Of a stretch of DNA of 64,000 nucleotides, positions 46,206-54,172 are shown one piece after another. The notes beneath the pieces were generated by a model, which saw only the letters and a list, made by a program, of their open reading frames with translations, did not search any database and was not told where the DNA came from. The position numbers were made by a program, and so were the translations under genes. Positions within the stretch are counted from its first letter, which is position 1, and each line of letters starts with the position of its first letter. The stretch is from Breznakibacter sp047600785 (lineage in GTDB: Bacteria; Bacteroidota; Bacteroidia; Bacteroidales; Marinilabiliaceae). The stretch covers positions 3,472,001 to 3,536,000 of the forward strand of contig JASGKH010000002.1 in assembly GCA_047600785.1 (NCBI GenBank), read 5' to 3'.

Positions 46206-46640
46206 CTATTTTAAAGGTATTTTATTAATTCTGTTCAAATGTCTTCCCCCTTCAAATTCAGTCGAAATGAAAACATCGACAATGTCTTTGGCTTCATTTT
46301 CTGAAATAAAACGTGCAGGCAAACTACAAATATTTGCATCATTGTGAAGACGTGCCAAACGGGATATTTCGTGATTCCAGCACAAAGCCGCACGGATACC
46401 CTGATGTTTGTTTGCCGTCATATTGATCCCATTGCCGCTTCCACAAACCGAAATGCCAAAACTGCAACTGCCACTTTCAACAGCACTGGCCATAGGATGG
46501 GCAAAATCAGGATAATCTGAACTTTCTGGTGAAAAGGCACCAAAATCCATTATTTCATAACCCTTTGAAGCTAAATATTCTTTCAGCTTTTCTTTTAATT
46601 CGTAACCTGCATGGTCACTTGAAACAGCTACTTTTTCCAC
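46206..46640 (-). CDS. rpiB: ribose 5-phosphate isomerase B
   Basis: About 144 residues from GTG at 46638-46640 (VEKVAVSSDHAGYELK). RpiB interconverts ribose 5-phosphate and ribulose 5-phosphate in the pentose phosphate pathway. The catalytic loops SDHAGYELKEKLKEYL, DYPDFAH, ISVCGSGNGINMTANK and RAALCWNHEISRLARLHNDANI match RpiB. I chose the GTG because a -7 box at 46651-46658 lies between it and the upstream ATG (46683-46685); the longer form would add 15 residues. It is the first gene of rpiB-lutB-rrf2. Confidence 0.85.
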   Translation of the reverse strand: MEKVAVSSDHAGYELKEKLKEYLASKGYEIMDFGAFSPESSDYPDFAHPMASAVESGSCSFGISVCGSGNGINMTANKHQGIRAALCWNHEISRLARLHNDANICSLPARFISENEAKDIVDVFISTEFEGGRHLNRINKIPLK

Positions 46641-46650
46641 TTTTTTGCTA

Positions 46651-46658
46651 CAAAGATA
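46651..46658 (-). promoter_or_regulatory. candidate -7 box for rpiB
   Basis: The minus strand reads TATCTTTG (TAnnTTTG), about 10 nt before the rpiB GTG. This would leave a very short leader. The signal may be accidental and there is no -33 element at the expected distance. Confidence 0.3.
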
Positions 46659-47006
46659 ACCCAAATAGAAATTGAATGAATGCAATTTTGGTTATCAACA
46701 ATTTGAAACCGTTGACATTTGCCCGATAACAAAGCTGCACATATCATCAATACACCCCTATGTAATTATTTTTCTTGATTTTACGTTACTCCATCTATAT
46801 CCGGTCCATTTTACGCTATGTTCATTTTGATGTTAATAAAGTGTTATATCCATTTTAAAAATTCATGAAACTAAGGGTTGCCTTTTATTATAAAAATCAT
46901 AAGCACCTGAAATATGATCCTTTCCAAAGAAAAATTACTCTATTTCAATACGAGTTTTCAACACAGCCACACATGAATAATCAACATCAACCAGTCGATT
47001 ATTTAT

Positions 47007-47014
47007 TAAATTTG
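47007..47014 (+). promoter_or_regulatory. candidate -7 box upstream of nadA
   Basis: TAAATTTG fits TAnnTTTG, about 200 nt before the nadA start. The long leader and the AT-rich context make this weak. Confidence 0.25.
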
Positions 47015-47058
47015 ATCTCCCTTAACAGATTGTTAATATAGAATTTAAATAACTGATA

Positions 47059-47080
47059 ATTAAAACTATATAGTTTTAAT
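47059..47080. repeat. perfect 22-bp AT-rich palindrome
   Basis: Two 11-nt arms with no spacer: ATTAAAACTAT pairs exactly with ATAGTTTTAAT. It is about 130 bp upstream of nadA and 4 bp before a DnaA-box-like TGTTGATAA. It could be an operator for an NAD-synthesis regulator, part of an origin unwinding region, or a weak hairpin. Confidence 0.7.
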
Positions 47081-47212
47081 AGCTGTTGATAAACCATGAA
47101 ATACCTTTCAATCGAAAGTGAATAACAAGAAACAGAAGCAATGCTTCACAGATTTTTAAACAGGTTTAACATGCATTCTTCTTCTTCTTGATTTTTTTAA
47201 ATCTTTTAAAAA

Positions 47213-48205
47213 ATGAATAATAAGACTTGGTTAAAAAAAGGGCACATAGAAGAAACAATTTCCTCGTCCATAAACATAGTGGAGGAAATAGCTAAGCTTA
47301 AAAGAGAGAAAAACGCCATTGTCATGGCCCACTATTATCAAACCAATGATATCCAGGATATAGCCGATTTCGTTGGGGACAGTCTTGCCCTTGCTCAGAA
47401 AGCGGAGAAAACAAATGCAGATATAATCTTATTGGCAGGTGTTCATTTTATGGGAGAAACCGCGAAGATAATTTCGCCTGAAAAAAAGGTTTTAGTTCCC
47501 GATCTAAATGCCGGATGCTCATTGGCTGATAGTTGCCAGCCAAGAGATTTTGAAGAGTTCTTGAAAAGTTACCCTGACCATACGGTGGTCACTTATGTGA
47601 ATACGTCAGCTGCCATAAAAGCTTTTACCGATGTGGTTGTGACTAGCACCAATGCCAAAGCTATTATCGATAGTTTTCCGAAGGATGAGAAAATAGTATT
47701 TGGGCCAGATCGTAATCTTGGTAATTACATAAACAGCATTACCGGACGTGACATGATTTTATGGGACGGTGCTTGTCATGTTCACGAGAAGTTTTCGTTA
47801 GAGAAAATATTGGAGTTGAAAAAATCCTATCCAAAAGCTCAGTTGATAGCTCATCCCGAATGTAAAAAATCAATATTGATAGCAGCAAATTTTATTGGGA
47901 GTACTGCAGCATTGCTTAAATATACAAGGGATTCGGAAGTGGGTGAATTTATTGTTGCTACAGAGTCTGGCATTCTCCACCAAATGCAGATGGCGAGTCC
48001 GCAAAAAAACTTTATACCGGCCCCACCAAATGATTCAACTTGTGCTTGTAATGATTGTGAGTTCATGAAACTTAATTCGTTGCAGAAAATTTATTTGACA
48101 TTAAAATATGAATGGCCTGAAATTGATATTGAGGAATCCATAAGGATAAAAGCTTTGCGTCCAATTCAAAAAATGCTGGAATTGTCAAATAAACTTGGAT
48201 TGTAA
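47213..48205 (+). CDS. nadA: quinolinate synthase
   Basis: 330 residues. NadA condenses iminoaspartate and dihydroxyacetone phosphate to quinolinate using a 4Fe-4S cluster, in de novo NAD synthesis. MAHYYQ, GVHFMGETAKIISP, CSLADSC, VTYVNTSAAIKA, AHPEC and TESGILHQM are all recognisable; cluster cysteines are in NAGCSLAD, HPEC and STCACNDC. No nadB or nadC is adjacent. It starts the long plus-strand run of housekeeping genes after the candidate origin. Confidence 0.96.
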   Translation: MNNKTWLKKGHIEETISSSINIVEEIAKLKREKNAIVMAHYYQTNDIQDIADFVGDSLALAQKAEKTNADIILLAGVHFMGETAKIISPEKKVLVPDLNAGCSLADSCQPRDFEEFLKSYPDHTVVTYVNTSAAIKAFTDVVVTSTNAKAIIDSFPKDEKIVFGPDRNLGNYINSITGRDMILWDGACHVHEKFSLEKILELKKSYPKAQLIAHPECKKSILIAANFIGSTAALLKYTRDSEVGEFIVATESGILHQMQMASPQKNFIPAPPNDSTCACNDCEFMKLNSLQKIYLTLKYEWPEIDIEESIRIKALRPIQKMLELSNKLGL

Positions 48206-48245
48206 GAATTTGATCGATATTTTCACCAGAAATATTTCCTAAATT

Positions 48246-48635
48246 ATGGAAGGACTTTCCAAAGTTGTACATATTCTTTTGGTTGAAGATAACGTGCTCA
48301 ATCAAAAACTGATTTTTTTGAATTTGAAAAAGTTGGGTTTTGAAATTGAGATTGCGAACAATGGACAGGAAGCATTTGAAATGGTTAAGGATAAAAACTA
48401 TGACTTAATTCTTATGGATTTGATGATGCCCGTGATGGACGGTTTGGAAGCTTCTGTTAAAATTAGGGAGTATGAGTCTGGCTTGAATCGGCACAGCATA
48501 ATAGTAGGTTTGACCGCGAATACTTTTGATGCAGATAGGGATAAATGCTTGGCGCATGGAATGGATGAATACATGTCAAAGCCTTTTGATATAAATGAGT
48601 TTGAACGTATAGTGCGTTTATTGGGAGTAATTTGA
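48246..48635 (+). CDS. single-domain response regulator
   Basis: 129 residues, receiver only. Acidic pair E14-D15, phospho-acceptor D58 in LILMDLMMPVMDG, switch threonine in VGLTAN and lysine in YMSKPF. No DNA-binding or output domain. It resembles receivers served by hybrid histidine kinases rather than CheY (LVEDNVLNQKL, MPVMDG). It is encoded between nadA and ruvB with no kinase next to it, so its partner is unknown. Confidence 0.88.
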   Translation: MEGLSKVVHILLVEDNVLNQKLIFLNLKKLGFEIEIANNGQEAFEMVKDKNYDLILMDLMMPVMDGLEASVKIREYESGLNRHSIIVGLTANTFDADRDKCLAHGMDEYMSKPFDINEFERIVRLLGVI

Positions 48636-48645
48636 AATTGCGAAG

Positions 48646-49659
48646 ATGGAATTTGACATAAGAGAAAATGAAGAGAAGGAGTATGATAAGAGCTTACGAC
48701 CACTTTCGTTCCGTGATTTTGAAGGACAGGATAAAATAGTTGAAAATCTTGAAGTATTTGTAAAAGCGGCGAGTTTAAGGGGAGAAACGCTTGACCATGT
48801 GCTCTTGCATGGTCCTCCCGGCTTGGGTAAGACTACTTTGAGCCAAATTTTATCTTATGAACTAAATGTAAATATAAAGATTACAAGCGGACCGGTACTT
48901 GATAAACCTGGTGATTTAGCTGGTATTTTAACCAGTTTGGAAGAAAGGGATATTCTTTTTATTGATGAAATTCATCGGCTAAGTCCTGTGGTTGAGGAAT
49001 ATTTATATTCTGCAATGGAAGATTATCGTATTGATATAGTTATAGATAAAGGTCCAGGTGCCCGGAGCATACAGTTGAATATAAATCCTTTCACACTTGT
49101 TGGTGCAACTACGCGTAGTGGATTGTTGACCAGTCCATTACGTGCACGTTTTGGGATTAATTGTCATTTGGAGTATTACGACCAGAAAGTGATTAATAAT
49201 ATTATAAAAAGGTCGGCAAGATTGTTGAATAGTGAAATCGATGGTGATGCGTCATTTGAAATAGCACGTCGTAGCAGGGGTACACCGCGTATAGCGAATG
49301 CTTTGTTGAGGAGGGTCAGGGATTTTGCCATGGTGAAAGGAAACGGCAGAATTGATATGCCAATTTCGTTGTTTGCACTTGATGCGATGGGCATAGATAA
49401 ATATGGTCTAGATGACATGGACCACAAAGTTCTTATTACGTTAATCGATAAATTTGAAGGGGGTCCTGTAGGCCTAAGTTCCATTGCTACGGCCATTGGA
49501 GAAGATAAAGAAACGATTGAAGAAGTTTACGAGCCATTCCTGATTAAAGAAGGTTTTATTAAGCGTACTCCTCGAGGACGTGTTGCCACTACTTTGGCTT
49601 ATTCTCATTTAAACAGGTCAATAGGTTATAAACAAAATGATTTATTTTCAAATATTTAG
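48646..49659 (+). CDS. ruvB: Holliday junction branch migration helicase RuvB
   Basis: 337 residues. AAA+ motor that drives branch migration with RuvA. The N-terminus LRPLSFRDFEGQDKIVENL, Walker A HGPPGLGKTT, Walker B LFIDEIHRL, sensor 1 VGATTRSGLL and the C-terminal winged helix (VGLSSIATAIGEDKETIEE, then YEPFLIKEGFIKRTPRGR) are diagnostic. It ends 2 bp before a flippase gene. Confidence 0.96.
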   Translation: MEFDIRENEEKEYDKSLRPLSFRDFEGQDKIVENLEVFVKAASLRGETLDHVLLHGPPGLGKTTLSQILSYELNVNIKITSGPVLDKPGDLAGILTSLEERDILFIDEIHRLSPVVEEYLYSAMEDYRIDIVIDKGPGARSIQLNINPFTLVGATTRSGLLTSPLRARFGINCHLEYYDQKVINNIIKRSARLLNSEIDGDASFEIARRSRGTPRIANALLRRVRDFAMVKGNGRIDMPISLFALDAMGIDKYGLDDMDHKVLITLIDKFEGGPVGLSSIATAIGEDKETIEEVYEPFLIKEGFIKRTPRGRVATTLAYSHLNRSIGYKQNDLFSNI

Positions 49660-49661
49660 AT

Positions 49662-51125
49662 TTGGGAAATATTAAAGCACTTGCTGGTCAGACGGTGGTT
49701 TACGGATTCAGTACGATTTTTGGCAGGTTACTGAGTTGGTTTATGTTGCCATTGTATGTAAGGTATATGTCTGAAAGTGACAATGGATTGCTTACTTATT
49801 TGTACAGTTATATTGCCATCATCCAAGTAATTTTGGCCTTTGGTTTTGAGACAGGCTTTTTTAGATTTGCTAAAAATGAGAATCTTAATAAGGTTTTTGG
49901 TACGCTTTTTAGTTTTGTTGCTGCTTTTAGTTTTGTATTCGTTTTGTTGGTATTTGTTTTTGTAGATCCAATATCAACAGCGATGGGTATAAATGATAGG
50001 TCGTTGGTTCTTTTAGTAAGTTTCATTTTAGGTGCCGATGCGATTGGAAATTTGCCTTTTGCTTTGTTACGCCATAAGAACCAAGCTTTTAAATATGCTT
50101 TATTCAGGCTGTTGCAGGTTATTATAATGGTAGGTTTGAACTTGTTTTTTTTGGTTGTTTATCCAAAATATAGCCAGGAGTTATCGTTTTTGGAGTGTAT
50201 TGGAATTTTACCTGATAATCTGCTTTTTAATGTTTTTTATTCCAATTTAATGGGTTCCTTGTTTATTCCGATAGTATTGATTAAAAGTACGGTTCGGCAT
50301 TATTCAGGATTTGATTATAAACTGTTCAAACAAGTCTTGGTTTATTCGTTTCCGATTTTGATTGTAGGCATTTTTGGAATGGTTAATTATAATCTCGATA
50401 AGATACTTTTGCCGCATTTGATTAAATCGGACAATGGTTTTGGTGATTTAGGTGTTTATGGGGCAAATTATAAAATTGGTGTTTTAATGGCAATTTTTAC
50501 CCAATCTTTCCGTTTGGCGTTCGAGCCGTTTCTTTTCAAGAACAAATCAGAAGGTAATGAAGTCTATGCGTTGATAATGAACTATTTCGTGGCTTTTGGT
50601 ATGCTTATTTTCGTGGGCGTTATGATATCGGTTGATTTGGTGAACATTTTAATAACAGACAACTATAAGCATGGGAATATAGTGATACCGTTTGTATTGA
50701 TGGGCCAACTTTTCTTTGGTATTTATTACAATTTATCATTGTGGTACAAAGTAATTGATAAAACGTATTTTGGAACTATTTTTACCATTATTGGAAGTGT
50801 GGTTTGTATAGTTGGAAATGTGGTATTGATTCCGATTTTAGGTTACATTGGCGCCGCTATCAGTACATTGTTGTGTAATTTGGCCATGATGTTGATTTCT
50901 TTTATAGTCGGTCAAAAACATTTCTTTATTCCTTATGAAATTAAAAAAGTGACTGTATTGGTTTTGTCAGGTCTGATGGTTTATTGTATAGCTATGTTTA
51001 ACCCGTTGGATACTTTGGTATATAAGTTGATTGTGAATTATTTGCTTTTTGGAGTGTATGGATTGTTTTTATGGCGCTATTTGGGAGTTGGATCAATAGT
51101 TTCGAAAAAGATTCCGGTTAAATGA
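49662..51125 (+). CDS. polysaccharide/lipid-linked oligosaccharide flippase (MOP superfamily)
   Basis: 487 residues starting with TTG at 49662, 2 bp after the ruvB stop. About 14 hydrophobic helices with few charges and the N-terminal GFSTIFGRLLSWFMLPLYVRYM pattern fit the Wzx/oligosaccharide-flippase branch of the MOP superfamily. It would move an undecaprenyl-linked glycan across the inner membrane. No glycosyltransferases are adjacent; the LPS genes are 36 kb away. Confidence 0.82.
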   Translation: MGNIKALAGQTVVYGFSTIFGRLLSWFMLPLYVRYMSESDNGLLTYLYSYIAIIQVILAFGFETGFFRFAKNENLNKVFGTLFSFVAAFSFVFVLLVFVFVDPISTAMGINDRSLVLLVSFILGADAIGNLPFALLRHKNQAFKYALFRLLQVIIMVGLNLFFLVVYPKYSQELSFLECIGILPDNLLFNVFYSNLMGSLFIPIVLIKSTVRHYSGFDYKLFKQVLVYSFPILIVGIFGMVNYNLDKILLPHLIKSDNGFGDLGVYGANYKIGVLMAIFTQSFRLAFEPFLFKNKSEGNEVYALIMNYFVAFGMLIFVGVMISVDLVNILITDNYKHGNIVIPFVLMGQLFFGIYYNLSLWYKVIDKTYFGTIFTIIGSVVCIVGNVVLIPILGYIGAAISTLLCNLAMMLISFIVGQKHFFIPYEIKKVTVLVLSGLMVYCIAMFNPLDTLVYKLIVNYLLFGVYGLFLWRYLGVGSIVSKKIPVK

Positions 51126-51132
51126 TAAAAAT

Positions 51133-51567
51133 ATGAATGTTTTAATTGTAAATAAGAGTAAGCACCCTCTTCCACAATACAGTACTGTTGAAAGTGCTGG
51201 ATTGGACCTGCGTGCAGATATTAAGGAAGAAATAATCATGAAACCGCTTCAAAGGGCTTTAATACCTACCGGATTGTACATTCAGCTGGACAAGGGTTAT
51301 GAAGCTCAAATACGTCCACGAAGTGGATTAGCTTACAAGCATGGAGTTACAGTTTTAAATTCTCCAGGTACGATTGATTCTGATTACCGTGGAGAAATAA
51401 AAGTGCTCTTGGTCAATCTTTCCGATCAGGATTTTGTAATTGCCGATGGTGAAAGAATTTGCCAAATGGTTATTGCCAAACACGAACAGGTTGAGTTTAT
51501 TGAAGTATCCGTATTAGAGGATACTTTAAGAGGAGATGGGGGTTTTGGACATACAGGTAAACATTAA
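51133..51567 (+). CDS. dut: dUTP diphosphatase
   Basis: 144 residues, trimeric dUTPase. The five family motifs are visible: ESAGLDLRA, IRPRSGLAYKHG, NSPGTIDSDYRGEI, ERICQMVIAKH and the C-terminal RGDGGFGHTG. It keeps dUTP low and makes dUMP for thymidylate synthesis. It lies 7 bp after the flippase gene. Confidence 0.96.
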   Translation: MNVLIVNKSKHPLPQYSTVESAGLDLRADIKEEIIMKPLQRALIPTGLYIQLDKGYEAQIRPRSGLAYKHGVTVLNSPGTIDSDYRGEIKVLLVNLSDQDFVIADGERICQMVIAKHEQVEFIEVSVLEDTLRGDGGFGHTGKH

Positions 51568-51576
51568 ATTTTATTT

Positions 51577-53331
51577 ATGCATAAATTTATTTTATATCAT
51601 ATTTTGTTGTTGTCTATTTTGATGTTTTTATCTTGTAAAACTCAACATTCGGTCAGTAACGAAATTGATGGTCAGTCTACTAATCAATCCTTAGAGGATG
51701 AATCGTTAAGGAAGTTCAATTATTTTTTTTATGAAGCGAATAGGGAGAAAATGCTTGGCGATATTGAAAAGTCAGCAAATTTTTTCATTGAATGTTTGAA
51801 ATTGGATCCCACATCTTCAGCTTCTATGTACGAACTTTCAAATTTGTACATTTTGAACAAGCAATATGCAAAAGCCCAGGCGCTGATGGAACGTGCCGTG
51901 GCACTCAATCCTCAGAATGAGTGGTATTTACAGATGTTGGCCAATTTATATCAACAGAACAATAATAATCTCAAAGCTATTGAAATCCTTGAAAAACTGA
52001 CAAAGACATCAAGTAACAATGAGAATTATTTGTATGATTTGGTGTTGTTACTCGAAAATGAAAAAAAGTATGATGACGCCCTTCTAAAGTTAGATTTACT
52101 GGAAGAGAAGGTAGGCCTTCACGATCAATTAATTATTGAACGCCAAAATATTTTATTGGATAAAGGAGATAAGAAGAAAGCTTTTGGTGAACTTAGAAAA
52201 TTGGTGCAACAATTTCCTTTGGAAACTAAATATTATGGATTTTTAGGTGATTTGCATTTGTATTTTAAAGAGTTTGAGCAATCCAAACAACAATACTTTA
52301 AAATGCTGCAGATCGATAGTACTAATCACATTTCGTATTTTTCATTATCTAATCTTTTTATCATCCAGAACGATACGAGCGAGTTTAAGTCTTATCTCAA
52401 AAAGGCGGTCCAGTCACGTTATCTGGATAGTTCGGTAAAGATTCAAAAGCTGGCACCTTACATTTATACATATTCAAAAGGAAATAAGATTTTACTTCCT
52501 GATGATATTGATTTTATTTTCAATACTTTGATCGAAATTCATCCAAGTGATCAAAACCTATACCTGATTTATGGCCAGTTATTGCGTGAAAGCGGCAAAA
52601 AAGAAAAAGCTCTTGCGATCCAAAAAAGAGGGATATTTATTGATGAACAAAATGAGCAATTGTGGCAAGATATTTTGTTTTTGGAATCTGAATTGAATTT
52701 GGTTGATGATTTGGCCAAAGATGGCTTAAATGCAGTTAAAGCAAATGAAAAGAATCCTTTATTTTACCTGTTTACGGCTAGTGCGTTTTTACAACAGAAT
52801 AAGCCTGATTCTTCTATTTTTTTACTTGATAAAGGGATTTTATTCACCGATAATAATTTGGCTTTAAAATCGCAGTATTTTGCATTATTGGGAGATTCCC
52901 ATTACAAAGAGAAAAATGTCGATACTGCCTTTTATTATTACGAAGAGGCTCTTAAGCTCAATGATAAGAATTTGGTTGTTCTTAATAATTATAGCTATTT
53001 TTTGTCTTTAGAAGGAAAGGATCTTGAGAAAGCAGAGAAAATGAGTAGTAAGTGCGTGGAATTTGAACCTGGAAACAGCACTTATCTAGATACTTATGCT
53101 TGGATTTTATTTAAAAGGCAGAGGTATTTTGAGGCTAAATTTATTATTGAACGTGCCTTGGACAATGGTGGGGATAAAAATGGAGTGATTGTAGAACATT
53201 TTGGAGATATACTTTTCTTCAATGGAGATACCAACGGTGCCGTTGACCAATGGAACAAGGCAAAAGAACTGGGTGTTGAAAATGTTGATAAGCTTCAGAA
53301 AAAAATTAGTGACAGAAAATTCATTGATTAA
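51577..53331 (+). CDS. TPR-repeat lipoprotein
   Basis: 584 residues. A lipoprotein signal (lipobox FLSC, lipidated Cys at about residue 20) is followed by many TPR-like helix pairs (for example YELSNLYILNKQYAKAQALM, ERAVALNPQNEWYLQMLANL, YYYEEALKLNDKNLVVLNNY) across the length. No catalytic domain. It is likely an envelope scaffold. It ends 1 bp before a DUF4292 lipoprotein gene. Confidence 0.85.
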   Translation: MHKFILYHILLLSILMFLSCKTQHSVSNEIDGQSTNQSLEDESLRKFNYFFYEANREKMLGDIEKSANFFIECLKLDPTSSASMYELSNLYILNKQYAKAQALMERAVALNPQNEWYLQMLANLYQQNNNNLKAIEILEKLTKTSSNNENYLYDLVLLLENEKKYDDALLKLDLLEEKVGLHDQLIIERQNILLDKGDKKKAFGELRKLVQQFPLETKYYGFLGDLHLYFKEFEQSKQQYFKMLQIDSTNHISYFSLSNLFIIQNDTSEFKSYLKKAVQSRYLDSSVKIQKLAPYIYTYSKGNKILLPDDIDFIFNTLIEIHPSDQNLYLIYGQLLRESGKKEKALAIQKRGIFIDEQNEQLWQDILFLESELNLVDDLAKDGLNAVKANEKNPLFYLFTASAFLQQNKPDSSIFLLDKGILFTDNNLALKSQYFALLGDSHYKEKNVDTAFYYYEEALKLNDKNLVVLNNYSYFLSLEGKDLEKAEKMSSKCVEFEPGNSTYLDTYAWILFKRQRYFEAKFIIERALDNGGDKNGVIVEHFGDILFFNGDTNGAVDQWNKAKELGVENVDKLQKKISDRKFID

Positions 53332-53332
53332 C

Positions 53333-54172
53333 ATGAAAAACAATTTCATATTGATTGCAATTGCCTTTTTTGTTTTTGGGTGTAAGACCTCGAAGGAAAT
53401 TGCCAATGAAAGTGAGAGGGTTCGTTCTTTGAGCAGCAACAAGGTTATTTCGAATGTAGGCGAAGGGGAATTTGAATACTCAAATATTTTTATTAAAAAA
53501 TTTGACGGAAAAATTGAGTTTGGTGATTCCAAATTTTCTTTTAAAGGAGCAATGTACATTGAAAGAGACAGTCAAATTGTTATTTCAATAATGCCGTTAA
53601 TGGGAATTGAATTGTTTAAAGCTTATATTTCACCTAAAGAGATAATTTTGATTGATAAAACAAAAAAGCAGGTACTTATTGGTGATATCGCATATTTGAA
53701 AACAAAATTCAACATAGATTTTGGATTCAAAGGGTTACAATCAGCTTTGACAAACCAAATTTATGGATTTGATCAGGATTGTGCTGTAGGTTATCAATGT
53801 TTGAAAACTTATAGGTTTGACAATACAAAGGACTCTTATATTTTTCAAAATATTTCTGAGCGCCGTTTAAATCGCTTTGAAAAGGAACATAAGGCTAAAT
53901 TGGATTTTCTTGAATTTGAATTTTCAAATATCAGTTTTCGGCTAAAGAACTTTTATTTAAAAGACTTAGAGCTTGATAGCGAGCTGAAGTTGAAATACAG
54001 TGATTTTGAAAAAATCTCTGATTTTTTGTTTCCGTATAAATTGGAAATTACAGGGAGAAGTCAATCAAAATCATTTATTTACCAAATGGAAATCGGTCAA
54101 ATAGAGCGTAATTCAAATAATGAAATATCATTCAAGATCCCCGAAAAATTTGAAAAGGTTTATATTAAATAG
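53333..54172 (+). CDS. DUF4292 lipoprotein
   Basis: 279 residues from the ATG at 53333 (MKNNFILIAIAFFVFGC). An upstream frame start at 53201 lies inside the TPR gene. The lipobox is FVFGC (Cys at 17). DUF4292 is a Bacteroidota family near the LolA/LolB-like fold, which suggests a role in outer-membrane lipoprotein handling; this is inference. It overlaps the EnvC-like gene by 53 bp. Confidence 0.82.
   Translation: MKNNFILIAIAFFVFGCKTSKEIANESERVRSLSSNKVISNVGEGEFEYSNIFIKKFDGKIEFGDSKFSFKGAMYIERDSQIVISIMPLMGIELFKAYISPKEIILIDKTKKQVLIGDIAYLKTKFNIDFGFKGLQSALTNQIYGFDQDCAVGYQCLKTYRFDNTKDSYIFQNISERRLNRFEKEHKAKLDFLEFEFSNISFRLKNFYLKDLELDSELKLKYSDFEKISDFLFPYKLEITGRSQSKSFIYQMEIGQIERNSNNEISFKIPEKFEKVYIK

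Larger units (their letters stand above)
46686..47212. other. gene-free AT-rich stretch, candidate replication origin
   Basis: About 527 bp without a gene between divergent rpiB and nadA (about 570 bp if counted from the rpiB GTG). It contains DnaA-box-like 9-mers: TTATCAACA at 46692-46700 (plus), TTATTAACA at 46831-46839 (minus), TAATCAACA at 46978-46986 (plus) and TTATCAACA at 47084-47092 (minus). It also has AT-rich runs and a perfect 22-bp palindrome at 47059-47080. Plus-strand composition changes here (C over G to the left, G over C to the right). Together with three parS-like sites this suggests an origin, by inference only. Confidence 0.5.

Noticed and set aside
49662..51125. Reading the flippase as part of the LPS core locus
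   Set aside because: The LPS genes are 36 kb away; the flippase sits among housekeeping genes, so its glycan cannot be assigned.
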